Below are positions 8,363 to 16,246 of a DNA stretch of 64,000 bases, piece after piece. Source of the DNA: Zoogloeaceae bacterium (lineage in GTDB: Bacteria > Pseudomonadota > Gammaproteobacteria > Burkholderiales > Rhodocyclaceae); assembly GCA_024235595.1 (NCBI GenBank), contig JACKMC010000001.1:620001-684000 (forward strand). Reading direction: 5' to 3'. Numbering within the stretch: the stretch's first letter is position 1; the number at the start of each line of letters is the position of its first letter. The translations under genes were made by a program, and so were the position numbers. Under the pieces are notes generated by a model. The model ran no database searches, was not told the DNA's origin, and was given only the letters and a program-made list of their open reading frames with translations.

Positions 8363-9256
8363 TCAGCCCGCCTTGGCGACGATGGTGCGCCGCTGCTGGG
8401 TGCCGCTCCAGCAGTCCTCCTGCACTGCACCGGTCTTCATGAAGGCTGCCTTGCCGGCCTTGTCGTGCTCCTCGTTATAGAGCACGAAATTCACCACGAA
8501 GGCGCGGTCGATGTAGGCGCGGCCAAGGTAGAGGCCCGGGCGGATCATGCGGATCTCGTCGCGCACCGCGAAACCGTCGCGACCGGCCATCTTGTCGGGC
8601 ATCTCGTGGTAGCCGGGGATCTCGTCGGTGAAGGCGTAGTCGATGATGATCGATTCGCGGCGGCTGTCGAGCAGGCTCTGGCCGCAATACAGCTTGGCCG
8701 GAAACAGCAGCCACTGGTCGTCGCCGTCGACTTCTATCTTGTTGAGCGGATTGTCGGGTTCCTCCTTGATGAGGCCGGCCTTCTTGAGGATCGACAAGTC
8801 CTCGATGCGGTTGCGCAGCACCCGCTCGTTGCGGAAGAACACCTTGCCCTTCCACAGGATCTCGCCGATCAGATCGAGCTTCTTGCCGGCGACATTGACC
8901 AGCAGCCCCTTGAGACCGCCGCCGGCGATCTCCGAGAGCCGCAGCTTGCCGCTCTCGCCGTGCGGAAAGAACAGGTCGCCTTCATAGGGCCCGTCGGGAA
9001 TCGGCCCGGCGCTGAGACGGGCGTAGATCTGGTCGACCAGCTCCTGATCGAGCTTGGAGAGGTTCTTGGGGGTGATCTTGTAGAGGTCTTCGACCGACAG
9101 CGGATGCTGGTACTCGAGCTGGGCGAAGTCCGGCTTTTCGGCGTAGCTGCTGCCGTGCGGCGCGAAGGGAATCTCCGGCGCCTTTACGTCGGCCTTGCCG
9201 CAGGCGAGCAGCAGCGCCACGGCGGTACAGCAGGTGGCGAGCGTCAGGGTTCTCAT
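8363..9256 (-). CDS. lipoprotein of unknown function in the cytochrome operon
   Basis: 297 residues. The N-terminus has a lipoprotein signal with lipobox LLLAC, so Cys19 should be lipidated. The mature protein is rich in charged residues, contains a Gly-rich segment (about 109-116) and no heme motif, with only two further Cys (about 217 and 280). It lies 13 bases after the large cytochrome gene and 33 bases before the 678-residue cytochrome, so it is co-transcribed and may be an envelope scaffold or cofactor-handling protein. No family is recognised. Confidence 0.75.
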   Translation of the reverse strand: MRTLTLATCCTAVALLLACGKADVKAPEIPFAPHGSSYAEKPDFAQLEYQHPLSVEDLYKITPKNLSKLDQELVDQIYARLSAGPIPDGPYEGDLFFPHGESGKLRLSEIAGGGLKGLLVNVAGKKLDLIGEILWKGKVFFRNERVLRNRIEDLSILKKAGLIKEEPDNPLNKIEVDGDDQWLLFPAKLYCGQSLLDSRRESIIIDYAFTDEIPGYHEMPDKMAGRDGFAVRDEIRMIRPGLYLGRAYIDRAFVVNFVLYNEEHDKAGKAAFMKTGAVQEDCWSGTQQRRTIVAKAG

Positions 9257-9269
9257 GCGGGCCTCCGGC

Positions 9270-11837
9270 TTACAGGGTTGCGAGGAAGGCGGTCAGCGCC
9301 TTCTTGTCGGCATCGGACAGGTCTTCGCCGAAGCGGTGACCCTCGTTCTCGATCTCGGCGGTGCAGGCCGAATACACCTGCTTGACGAGGTAGGGCCGCG
9401 CCTTGAGCGCATCGACCAGGCCGTTCGGCTTGGTGACCTCGCCGACGATCGCCTTGAGGTCGGCCAGGACCTTCTTGCCGGTCTCGGCGCCGAAGCGTTT
9501 CTCCAGATCCGGCGCGAGCGCCTTGGGCTCGGTCTTGGCGCGCACCAGGTCGACCACGAACTCCTTGTGCTGGAAGTTGCCCAGCGTGCCGGCGGTGACG
9601 CCGCGCCCGTCGATCTCGTGAGGGATGGTGAGCTGGAAGCCGAGCAGCTTCTCGCGATCGGTGCCGTCCCACAGCTTGGGCCCGATGCGCATCGTCACGT
9701 CCTCGTTGAGCAGCGTGACCTTGGGAATGCGCTTGGCGGGATTGAGCAATGCATCCATCGAACGCTTGAACAGCTCGAAGCGACCGCTGACGCTGGGGTC
9801 GTACTGGAAGCAGGCCGGCTGCTGGTCGCGCGGCAGCAGGCGGATGTTGCTGCCATCCACGTAGCGCGGCCGCTGGCCATAGAAGTCGTTGGCCTTGTTG
9901 GCCGGGTTGCCACACAGCTCCGGGCCGATCGCGTTATTGTGCATGAAGGGGGCGTGGGCCCAGACGTTGAGCAGCGAGATGTTGCGGTAGTGGCCGCGCC
10001 CGCCGTCGCCCGGCTCGCGGATGTTCGGGTCGGGGGGCTGGGCGCGCAGGGTCTCGGAACCGTATTCGGCCCAGATGTGGCCGCTCATGTGGTTGGAGTG
10101 CAGCGCGCGGCAACGGAAGGTGCCGACCTCGGAGGCCGGGGTGGGCTTGTCGTTGCCCATCCAGTCCTCGCGCAGGCCGCTCGTTGCCGACACCGTCATG
10201 AAGTCGGCGTTGGGGTTGCCGGCCGCATCGGGCTGGCTGGAGTGGCAGCGGGCGCAGGTCTGGGCGAACAGCTCGCGGCCGCGATTGACCGCGCCAGCAC
10301 CGAATTCATGCTCCAGGTCGGTGATCAGGTCCTGCTCGGAATAATTTACCGTGGTGGTGATCGACCGCAACTGTTTCTCGCGCGCGGCGCGCAGGTCGGT
10401 GGCGTGGCCCTCGGCCGAGAGGAAGAAGTCGAAGATGTTGGAGAGACGGTCCTCGATGGCGCGGAAGTTGGGGCAGTCGCGCCGGCACTGGCCGATGTTG
10501 AAGGGCGTCTGGCCGAATCCGCGCTGGGCCGGATCGAGCTGGCGCAGGTCGGAGAGGTGGTTCATCCAGCACTGCTCGGAGCACGAGCCGATGTTGAAAT
10601 ATACCCGCTGGATGGCCTCGAGGTCGCCGATCGAGTCCTCGCCGCCCTTGAGGATGTGATGCACCGTCTCGGTGGCGAGGCCGCGCTTCCAGCACTTGTT
10701 GTCGCGGCCGGGTTCGCACCAGCACTGGGTCTCGTCGCTGGTGCCCTCGCAGGAGCGGGTCTTGCGCCACTTGATCACCTGCTCACCGTCGAAGGTCGGG
10801 CGCTGCGCGGTGTTGATCAGCGCGTTGATGGTGCCGGGGTTGTTGATCTGGTCGGTGGGGATCGCCGAGGTGTCCGAAGTGCCGGGTCGGGCGTGGGCGA
10901 ACATCTGCCATTCGAGGGTGTTCGAGGGCATGCCGGAGACCATGATCTCGGAGATGCGGGTGTACTGGTTGCCCACCAGGCCCTTGATGTTCTCCCACTT
11001 GGGATGGGCGGGGTCGGCCGGCGGGTTGAGCGGGTCGAACGCGATGTGGCAGGAGCCGCAGGCGGTGCCGATCAGGAAGGGCGGCTCGATGGCGCCATCC
11101 TGCAGATGCGAGCGGTCGGCCTCGCCGCTGCCGGTGCTCGAGGCGATGCGCCTGTTGTAGCCCTCCCAGCTGCCGAGGCGGCCGTTGAGCTTTTCCCAGG
11201 CTGCCCGGTCGAAGCGCGGGTTGGGAAACTTGCGGATCCCCAGCGCCCCGCTCGAGGTGCCGAACTTGAGGTCGCAGGCGGACTGGCGCTGGTCGACCGG
11301 GCCATGGATCTCTTCAGGCTTGAGCGGCGCGTCACGGAAGTCGCAGGCCGGATCGCGATAGCCGCTCTGGCCGACGTACTTGAGCAACTCCTCGTCACCC
11401 GGGCACCAGTCGAGGCCGTAGGTCTCGTCGAGGCTTTTGGCCGGGCAATTGGGGCTGCCCGGGGTGCAGCAGCCCGGATCATTGATCGCTCCCCAGGCCT
11501 TGAAGCGGTCGCCGCGTTCGTCGGCCCTCAGTACCCGGAACCAGTCGATCAGCACGCCCACCCGTTGCTGGAACACATAGGTGTGGAAGCGCTCGTTGCC
11601 GGCCGTGGCCTTGAACCAGATCAGCCGTCCTGCGCATTCCGATTCGTTGAGTCCTTCGCGCGCGCAGGCCTCGAAATAGGGTACGTCCTGGGCGTGCGCC
11701 TGGCTGGGCCGCGTGGCTTCGCTCACTTCGCTGCGGGTCGGCGTCGCGCCCGGCGCATCGGCGGTCGTGGCGGTGACCGCCATCGCGGTTGCGACGGCGA
11801 ATGTCATGGCCAGGGTGACGGTTAGCACGCGTTTCAT
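9270..11837 (-). CDS. large secreted diheme c-type cytochrome (RoxA-like)
   Basis: 855 residues, first gene of the operon, preceded by a GGAGAG ribosome site. The signal peptide covers about 1-28. Two heme c sites are present, CGSCH (260-264) and CARCH (528-532). Around and between them are many extra Cys pairs (for example 123/124, 363-382, 419/423, 451/455) that could form disulfides, unusual for this family. The segment VWAHAPFMHNNAIG is the counterpart of the APYLHNGSV block in the two anchored paralogues. RoxA (rubber oxygenase) and bacterial diheme peroxidases are the closest architectures I can name; the assignment to either activity is uncertain. Confidence 0.82.
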   Translation of the reverse strand: MKRVLTVTLAMTFAVATAMAVTATTADAPGATPTRSEVSEATRPSQAHAQDVPYFEACAREGLNESECAGRLIWFKATAGNERFHTYVFQQRVGVLIDWFRVLRADERGDRFKAWGAINDPGCCTPGSPNCPAKSLDETYGLDWCPGDEELLKYVGQSGYRDPACDFRDAPLKPEEIHGPVDQRQSACDLKFGTSSGALGIRKFPNPRFDRAAWEKLNGRLGSWEGYNRRIASSTGSGEADRSHLQDGAIEPPFLIGTACGSCHIAFDPLNPPADPAHPKWENIKGLVGNQYTRISEIMVSGMPSNTLEWQMFAHARPGTSDTSAIPTDQINNPGTINALINTAQRPTFDGEQVIKWRKTRSCEGTSDETQCWCEPGRDNKCWKRGLATETVHHILKGGEDSIGDLEAIQRVYFNIGSCSEQCWMNHLSDLRQLDPAQRGFGQTPFNIGQCRRDCPNFRAIEDRLSNIFDFFLSAEGHATDLRAAREKQLRSITTTVNYSEQDLITDLEHEFGAGAVNRGRELFAQTCARCHSSQPDAAGNPNADFMTVSATSGLREDWMGNDKPTPASEVGTFRCRALHSNHMSGHIWAEYGSETLRAQPPDPNIREPGDGGRGHYRNISLLNVWAHAPFMHNNAIGPELCGNPANKANDFYGQRPRYVDGSNIRLLPRDQQPACFQYDPSVSGRFELFKRSMDALLNPAKRIPKVTLLNEDVTMRIGPKLWDGTDREKLLGFQLTIPHEIDGRGVTAGTLGNFQHKEFVVDLVRAKTEPKALAPDLEKRFGAETGKKVLADLKAIVGEVTKPNGLVDALKARPYLVKQVYSACTAEIENEGHRFGEDLSDADKKALTAFLATL

Positions 11838-12299
11838 ACTTCGCTCTCCTGCTGGGGGCAGTAAGGGTTGCAGGGCGACACGCGCTGGCGCGCCACGATG
11901 AACGCGAAATCCGGGTCCGCGCCGCGTGCGCCGGGACGTCCTGCCATGGACGAGCCCATCCTCGCGGGAGGAAGGCCGCGCCGGCAGCCCATGAATGTCA
12001 CGCTCTCAAATTCTTGTTACTAGTTGTGGTTTAGCACGGCAGGCCGTCATTACAAGCAGGGGTGGGCCTTTTGTGCACTTGTGCACATGCCCGAAGCGCG
12101 CTGGATCACACCTTGCGCCGATGCCGCCCGGGCCGCCATGGACGAGGGGCTGCGTGTCGCCACGGGGGCGCCGCTCAAGCCTCTTGGAGGCAATCGACCA
12201 CGCGATTGCACACGGTTTCTTCGAATCGGCTAATCTGCTGCGCGAGGGTTCGGGAACGACCCTCCACATGCCATCAATCAGGCTCCAAGGAGCAAGAAC
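11838..12299. other. divergent intergenic region with tandem TTGTGCAC
   Basis: 462 bases separate the cytochrome operon (leftward) from the BON lipoprotein gene (rightward). A perfect tandem octamer TTGTGCAC-TTGTGCAC lies at 12071-12086 and contains two GTGCAC palindromes, a plausible operator. For the rightward gene a weak promoter is possible: TTGCAC (12206-12211), 19-base spacer, TAATCT (12231-12236). I see no clear promoter for the cytochrome operon and no gene. Confidence 0.4.
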
Positions 12300-12608
12300 A
12301 TGAAAAATACGGGTATGAGTCTGGCGCTCGCAGCGCTGCTTGTTTTCACCTCTGCGGGTTGCGCCATCACGCGCGACCAGTCTACGGTGGGCGAATACGT
12401 CGATGACGCCACGGTTACCGCGCGCGTCAAGGCGAAGTTCGCCGAAGATCCCGTGGTCAGCGCGATGTCGATCAGCGTCGAGACGCTGCGCGGCCAAGTG
12501 CAGCTTTCGGGGTTTGCGAAGAGCTCGGCGGAACGCAATCGTGCCCATGAGCTTGCGCACGCTGTCCCGGGCGCCAAGAGCGTGAAGAACGATATCGTCG
12601 TTCGCTGA
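12300..12608 (+). CDS. BON-domain lipoprotein
   Basis: 102 residues, ATG preceded by AAGGAG (12287-12292). A lipoprotein signal ends in SAGC, so Cys21 is the likely lipidation site. The rest is one BON domain: VDDATVTARVKAKFAED, a Val/Leu-rich central strand with GQVQLSGF, and a closing VKNDIVV. BON proteins of the OsmY/DolP type sit in the periplasm or on the outer membrane and bind phospholipids; they are often stress-induced. This is a single-domain member, shorter than OsmY, which has two. It is monocistronic and ends at a strong hairpin. Confidence 0.85.
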   Translation: MKNTGMSLALAALLVFTSAGCAITRDQSTVGEYVDDATVTARVKAKFAEDPVVSAMSISVETLRGQVQLSGFAKSSAERNRAHELAHAVPGAKSVKNDIVVR

Positions 12609-12621
12609 TGATCGATTGATC

Positions 12622-12658
12622 CGCATAAGGGGGGATGCGTCGCATCCCCCCTTATGCG
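12622..12658. terminator. perfect 18-bp hairpin between convergent genes
   Basis: Left arm 12622-12639 and right arm 12641-12658 are perfect reverse complements around one base, so in practice a 15-16 bp stem with a short loop. It lies between the BON gene and the convergent paaY gene and so could serve both. The U-tract is weak (TTTACC on the plus strand). Confidence 0.65.
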
Positions 12659-12685
12659 TTTACCCTGCCGCGCAAGGCGGGCGGA

Positions 12686-13291
12686 TCAGCCGCTTTTCTT
12701 CACGTCCACCAGCGGCACTACGCCGTCGATCTCGATGCGCTTGCGATCCGGTTCGACTTCGGTGAGCGGATTGCAGCGGTGCAGGGTGGCGAGGCTGCGC
12801 TCCGCGAGATCCTGGTAGGTGCGGGTGCCCTCGACCTTCCAGCTCATTTCCTGCTCCGAGAGTTCGCGCACCACCTTGGCCGGCATGCCGGCGGCGAGGC
12901 TGCGGGCGGGGATCTCCATGCCCGCCTTGACGAAGGCGCAGGCGGCGACGATCGACGACTCGCCGATCACCGCGTTGTCCATGATCACCGCGTTCATGCC
13001 GATGAGCGCGTTCCTGCCGACCCGGCAGCCGTGCAGCACCGCGCCGTGGCCGACGTGGCCGTCGACCTCGATCACCGTGTCGGTGCCCGGGAAGCCATGC
13101 ATCACGCAGGTGTCCTGGAGATTCGAGCCTTCCTCGAGAATGATGCGCCCGAAGTCGCCGCGCAGCGAGGCCAGCGGCGCCACATAGCAGCGCGGCCCGA
13201 CGATCACGTCGCCGATGAGAACTGCGTCGGGATGGACGAAGGCGGTGGGGTGGATGACCGGCTTGATGCCGTCGATTTCGTAGCAGGGCAT
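12686..13291 (-). CDS. paaY: PaaY-type gamma-carbonic-anhydrase-like hexapeptide-repeat protein
   Basis: 201 residues starting MPCYEIDGIKPVIHP, the usual PaaY/CaiE N-terminus. The body is a left-handed beta-helix of hexapeptide repeats with the metal-site pattern of this family: RGDFG, then CVMHGFPG and a following GHVGHGAVLHGC with the expected His residues. Family knowledge: PaaY is a thioesterase/carbonic-anhydrase-like protein that hydrolyses dead-end CoA thioesters such as the 2-hydroxycyclohepta-1,4,6-triene-1-formyl-CoA shunt product, freeing CoA. The start was chosen at the conserved N-terminus; the frame continues upstream only through the heptamer repeat. It is 208 bases downstream of paaN on the same strand. 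Confidence 0.9.
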   Translation of the reverse strand: MPCYEIDGIKPVIHPTAFVHPDAVLIGDVIVGPRCYVAPLASLRGDFGRIILEEGSNLQDTCVMHGFPGTDTVIEVDGHVGHGAVLHGCRVGRNALIGMNAVIMDNAVIGESSIVAACAFVKAGMEIPARSLAAGMPAKVVRELSEQEMSWKVEGTRTYQDLAERSLATLHRCNPLTEVEPDRKRIEIDGVVPLVDVKKSG

Positions 13292-13297
13292 AGGGGC

Positions 13298-13376
13298 GGT
13301 GATTGGTGATTGGTGATTGGTGATTGGTGATTGGTGATTGGTGATTGGTGATTGGTGATTGGTGATTGGTGATTGG
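13298..13376. repeat. heptanucleotide tandem repeat (GGTGATT), about 11 copies
   Basis: 79 bases of perfect period-7 repeat lie directly 5' of the paaY start, within the paaN-paaY gap. An inverted partial copy (CCAATCACCAAT) lies at 13453-13464, so the paaN-paaY transcript could fold there. A tract of this kind can change length by slippage; seven is not a multiple of three, but the tract is outside the coding sequence. Confidence 0.9.
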
Positions 13377-13499
13377 AGGGCCGTGCTGGCTGAAGTTTCC
13401 TGCCGTTTCAGGTGACGGGCGCTTGGTGGGGGCACCGCGGTCGGTGCCCCTGCCAATCACCAATAGCGAATTACGCGGCGTGCCGACGCCGCCAACGAA

Positions 13500-15164
13500 T
13501 CACGCCGCATGATAGCGCCGCTGTATGACACGGAAGCGGTTGGCAACGAAGGCGCTGTCGGAATAACTGGCGTTGGCGGAGGGGTTGGCGCCGGTGCCGT
13601 GGTAGTCGGAGAAGGCTGCCGACTGGTTTACGAACACGCCGCCGGTGAGGTTGATCGACAGTGCCACGCCCGCGCGCAGGGTGGCGTCGGTCATCGCGTC
13701 GATGACATCCTGCCCGGTCGAATAGAGGCCTACGGTGAGTGCGCCGTGTTCCCTGACGATGCGTTCCGAGAGCGCGATCGCGGCGGCGCCGTCGGCCACC
13801 TTGACGACGAAGCTGATCGGCCCGAAACGCTCTTCCATGTAGCTCTTTTCGTCGGCTGCGTCGCAGCTCAGCAGAACCGGGGTGCGCACCTCGGCCTTCG
13901 GGAACTCGGGGTGCTCGAGTTTCTTCGAGGGCAGTACGATGTGGCCGTATTCGCCGGCTTCGGCGATGCGTGCCAGGGTAGCCTCGGACTGGATCGCGCC
14001 GAGTACCGCGGTGGCGACGTTGATGTCGCCCAGGAACCTGTCGATCGCCGTGCCGAGGTCGGCCGCCACTTCGTCGAAACTCTTGTGACCCTGATCGGTG
14101 TCGATGCCGCCGGCGGGCACCAGGATGGCCTGGGTGGTGGTGCACATCTGACCGGAGTACAGGCTCAGCGTAAAGGCGAGGTTGCGAAGCATTGCCTTGT
14201 ACTGGTCGGTGGACTCGATCACCACGTTGTTCACACCGGCCAGTTCGGCATACACGTTGGCCTGGCGGGCGTTGTCGAGCAGCCACTTGCCGAACACGTT
14301 GCTGCCGGTGAAGTCGATCGATTTGACCGCCGGGTGGGTGGCCAGTGCCTGGGTGTCGGCGCGCTTCTCGACCACCGCGAGACTCACCAGATTGGGGTCG
14401 AGACCGGCCTCCGCGAGCACTTCGCGGGCGATCTTCACGGTGATCGCGGCCGGCAGGATGGCATTGCTGTGCGGCTTGATGATCACCGGGTTGCCGGTGG
14501 CCAGCGCCGCAAACACGCCCGGGTAGGTGTTCCAGGTGGGGAAGGTGCCGCAGCCGATCACCAGTGCCACGCCGCGGCCGACGATCTCGAAGTGCTTCTT
14601 CATCACCAGCGGCGGATTCTTGCCCTGTGGCTTCTCCCAGGTCGCTTCGGCAACGATGCGCGATTGCTCGTCCCAGGCATAGGCCACGGCTTCGAGACCG
14701 CGGTCCTGGGCGTGCGGGCCTCCCGCCTGGAAAGCCATCATCCAGCCCTGGCCGGTGGTGAGCATCACCGCATGGGCGATCTCGAAGCTGCGCTTGTTGA
14801 GGCGATCGAGAATCTCCAGGCAGACGCCGCTGCGACCCGCCGCGCCGACCTTCTGCCATTCGGGCATCGCCGCCTCGGCCGCGATGATCAACGCCTCGAC
14901 ATCGCACACCGGGTAGCGCACGTTCAAGTCGACACCGTAGGGCGAGACCTCGGTGCCGGCGGTGCCGCTGCGGCCGGGTTGATCGAGTTCGAACTCCTTG
15001 CCGAAACAGGCTTCCACCGCAGCCTTGCCCGCTTCGTTGGCGGTTTCGCCATACACCCTGGGGCTTGGCATTTCAACGAAGGGCGTCCAGTAGCCGCGGC
15101 TCCGGATGGCATCGATGGCGGCGTCGAGGGTGGCTTTGTGCTTCTCGAACAAGGGGTGCGTCAT
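13500..15164 (-). CDS. paaN: phenylacetate degradation aldehyde dehydrogenase PaaN (dehydrogenase half of PaaZ function)
   Basis: 554 residues, aldehyde dehydrogenase superfamily, matching the stand-alone PaaN type. The cofactor region IVGRGVALVIGCGTFPTWN and the IIKPHSNAI segment are present, with the catalytic Glu in AELAGVNN and the nucleophile Cys in SLYSGQMCTTTQ. Family knowledge: the PaaZ dehydrogenase oxidises the semialdehyde formed by hydrolytic ring opening of oxepin-CoA to 3-oxo-5,6-dehydrosuberyl-CoA. Unlike E. coli PaaZ (about 680 residues) there is no C-terminal MaoC-like hydratase, so a separate hydratase is needed; none is in this window. Divergent from paaG, sharing a control region with PaaR- and FNR-type sites. 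Confidence 0.88.
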   Translation of the reverse strand: MTHPLFEKHKATLDAAIDAIRSRGYWTPFVEMPSPRVYGETANEAGKAAVEACFGKEFELDQPGRSGTAGTEVSPYGVDLNVRYPVCDVEALIIAAEAAMPEWQKVGAAGRSGVCLEILDRLNKRSFEIAHAVMLTTGQGWMMAFQAGGPHAQDRGLEAVAYAWDEQSRIVAEATWEKPQGKNPPLVMKKHFEIVGRGVALVIGCGTFPTWNTYPGVFAALATGNPVIIKPHSNAILPAAITVKIAREVLAEAGLDPNLVSLAVVEKRADTQALATHPAVKSIDFTGSNVFGKWLLDNARQANVYAELAGVNNVVIESTDQYKAMLRNLAFTLSLYSGQMCTTTQAILVPAGGIDTDQGHKSFDEVAADLGTAIDRFLGDINVATAVLGAIQSEATLARIAEAGEYGHIVLPSKKLEHPEFPKAEVRTPVLLSCDAADEKSYMEERFGPISFVVKVADGAAAIALSERIVREHGALTVGLYSTGQDVIDAMTDATLRAGVALSINLTGGVFVNQSAAFSDYHGTGANPSANASYSDSAFVANRFRVIQRRYHAA

Positions 15165-15241
15165 GAGGATCGTCTCCAGGCTTGCCGGGTTGTCCGGCCG
15201 GGTTTTGCAGTGCGTGCTTTTTTTGCAGCGGGTCTTGTTTT

Positions 15242-15255
15242 TTGATCTGGATCAA
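15242..15255. promoter_or_regulatory. perfect FNR/Anr-type box TTGAT-N4-ATCAA
   Basis: TTGATCTGGATCAA matches the FNR consensus exactly. It lies 12 bases left of the PaaR-like operator in the paaN/paaG divergent promoter region. For paaG it falls between a possible -35 TTGTTT (15235-15240) and -10 TACTAT (15259-15264), a position expected to repress under low oxygen. This is inference from position. Confidence 0.6.
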
Positions 15256-15267
15256 GATTACTATTGA

Positions 15268-15283
15268 TTGACCGGTCGGTCAA
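15268..15283. promoter_or_regulatory. PaaR (TetR family) operator
   Basis: TTGACCGGTCGGTCAA is a palindrome (TTGACCG-N2-CGGTCAA) of the form bound by TetR-type PaaR repressors of betaproteobacterial phenylacetate genes. It overlaps the likely transcription start of paaG and, read leftward, supplies a TTGACC -35 for paaN. A TetR gene lies in the cluster at 23607-24218. I saw no second copy in the paa region. Confidence 0.7.
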
Positions 15284-15427
15284 ACAAAGAGATTGCGCCC
15301 AAGAGCAGTGCCTTGCGGCATGTCTGGACCGCTTTTTGAGGCATTGCCCGCCAGTGCATCGGGTGAGTATGTTTGCGACGGTTAGAAGACAAAAGAACAG
15401 CTTTGCGCTGCGCTCCACCGCCATGGG

Positions 15428-16243
15428 ATGAGACAGATGACTGAAGATTGCCGGACCATCCGGCTGGAAGTGCGCGAGGGTGTCGCCACCCTGACGCTGA
15501 ACCGGCCGGATCGACTCAACAGCTTCAACGAGCAGATGCACCTCGAGCTGCGTGCCGCGCTCGACACGGTCCGAGCCGGGCGCGTCGATGCCAGTGTGCG
15601 GGCGCTGGTGATCACCGGGGCCGGACGGGGTTTTTGCGCCGGCCAGGATCTGTCCGACCGTGCGGTCTCCGCCGCTGACGAGGCGCCCGACCTGGGCGCC
15701 TCGGTAGAGAAGAACTACAAACCCCTGGTGATGGCGCTGCGCGCCCTCGAGATGCCGGTGATCGCCGCGGTAAATGGCGTTGCAGCGGGCGCCGGGGCCA
15801 ATCTCGCGCTGGCCTGCGACATGGTCTTTGCGGCGCGCTCGGCGAGCTTCATCCAGGCCTTCTGCAAGCTCGGCCTGATCCCCGACACCGGCGGCACCTG
15901 GATCCTGCCGCGCCTGCTCGGACCGGCACGGGCCATGGGCCTGGCGCTGCTGGGCGACAAACTCACCGCCGAGCAGGCCGAGGCCTGGGGACTGATCTGG
16001 AAATGCGTCGACGATGCGGCGCTGCTGCCGACCGTGCAGGCGGTGGCGAAGCAGCTTGCGGCTGGCCCGACCTTCGGCTTTGCGCAGACCAAGCACGCGA
16101 TCTGGGCGAGCTCGAGCAACGATTTCCCGGCCCAGCTCGATCTGGAGCGCGACCTCATGCGCGAGTGCGGACGTTCGCACGACTACCGCGAGGGCGTGGC
16201 CGCCTTCATGGAGAAGCGTGCGCCCCGCTTCAAGGGCAATTGA
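15428..16243 (+). CDS. paaG: 1,2-epoxyphenylacetyl-CoA isomerase (PaaG)
   Basis: 271 residues of the crotonase superfamily. The block GRGFCAGQDLSDR, then PDLGASVEKNY, NGVAAGAGANLALACD and SFIQAFCKLGLIPDTGGTW match PaaG closely, including the oxyanion-hole Gly residues and the catalytic Asp in PDTGG. PaaG converts ring-1,2-epoxyphenylacetyl-CoA to oxepin-CoA and also shifts a double bond later in the pathway. A second in-frame ATG nine bases downstream (15437) has a better-placed GGGATGAG upstream and may be the true start. It is the first gene of the rightward operon; paaH follows after 3 bases. Confidence 0.92.
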   Translation: MRQMTEDCRTIRLEVREGVATLTLNRPDRLNSFNEQMHLELRAALDTVRAGRVDASVRALVITGAGRGFCAGQDLSDRAVSAADEAPDLGASVEKNYKPLVMALRALEMPVIAAVNGVAAGAGANLALACDMVFAARSASFIQAFCKLGLIPDTGGTWILPRLLGPARAMGLALLGDKLTAEQAEAWGLIWKCVDDAALLPTVQAVAKQLAAGPTFGFAQTKHAIWASSSNDFPAQLDLERDLMRECGRSHDYREGVAAFMEKRAPRFKGN

Positions 16244-16246
16244 GCG

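Noticed and set aside
9270..11837. Naming the large cytochrome a rubber oxygenase (RoxA)
   Set aside because: It shares only the general heme and APFMHN-type motifs; two paralogues and other operon members point to a broader family, so I did not assign an activity.
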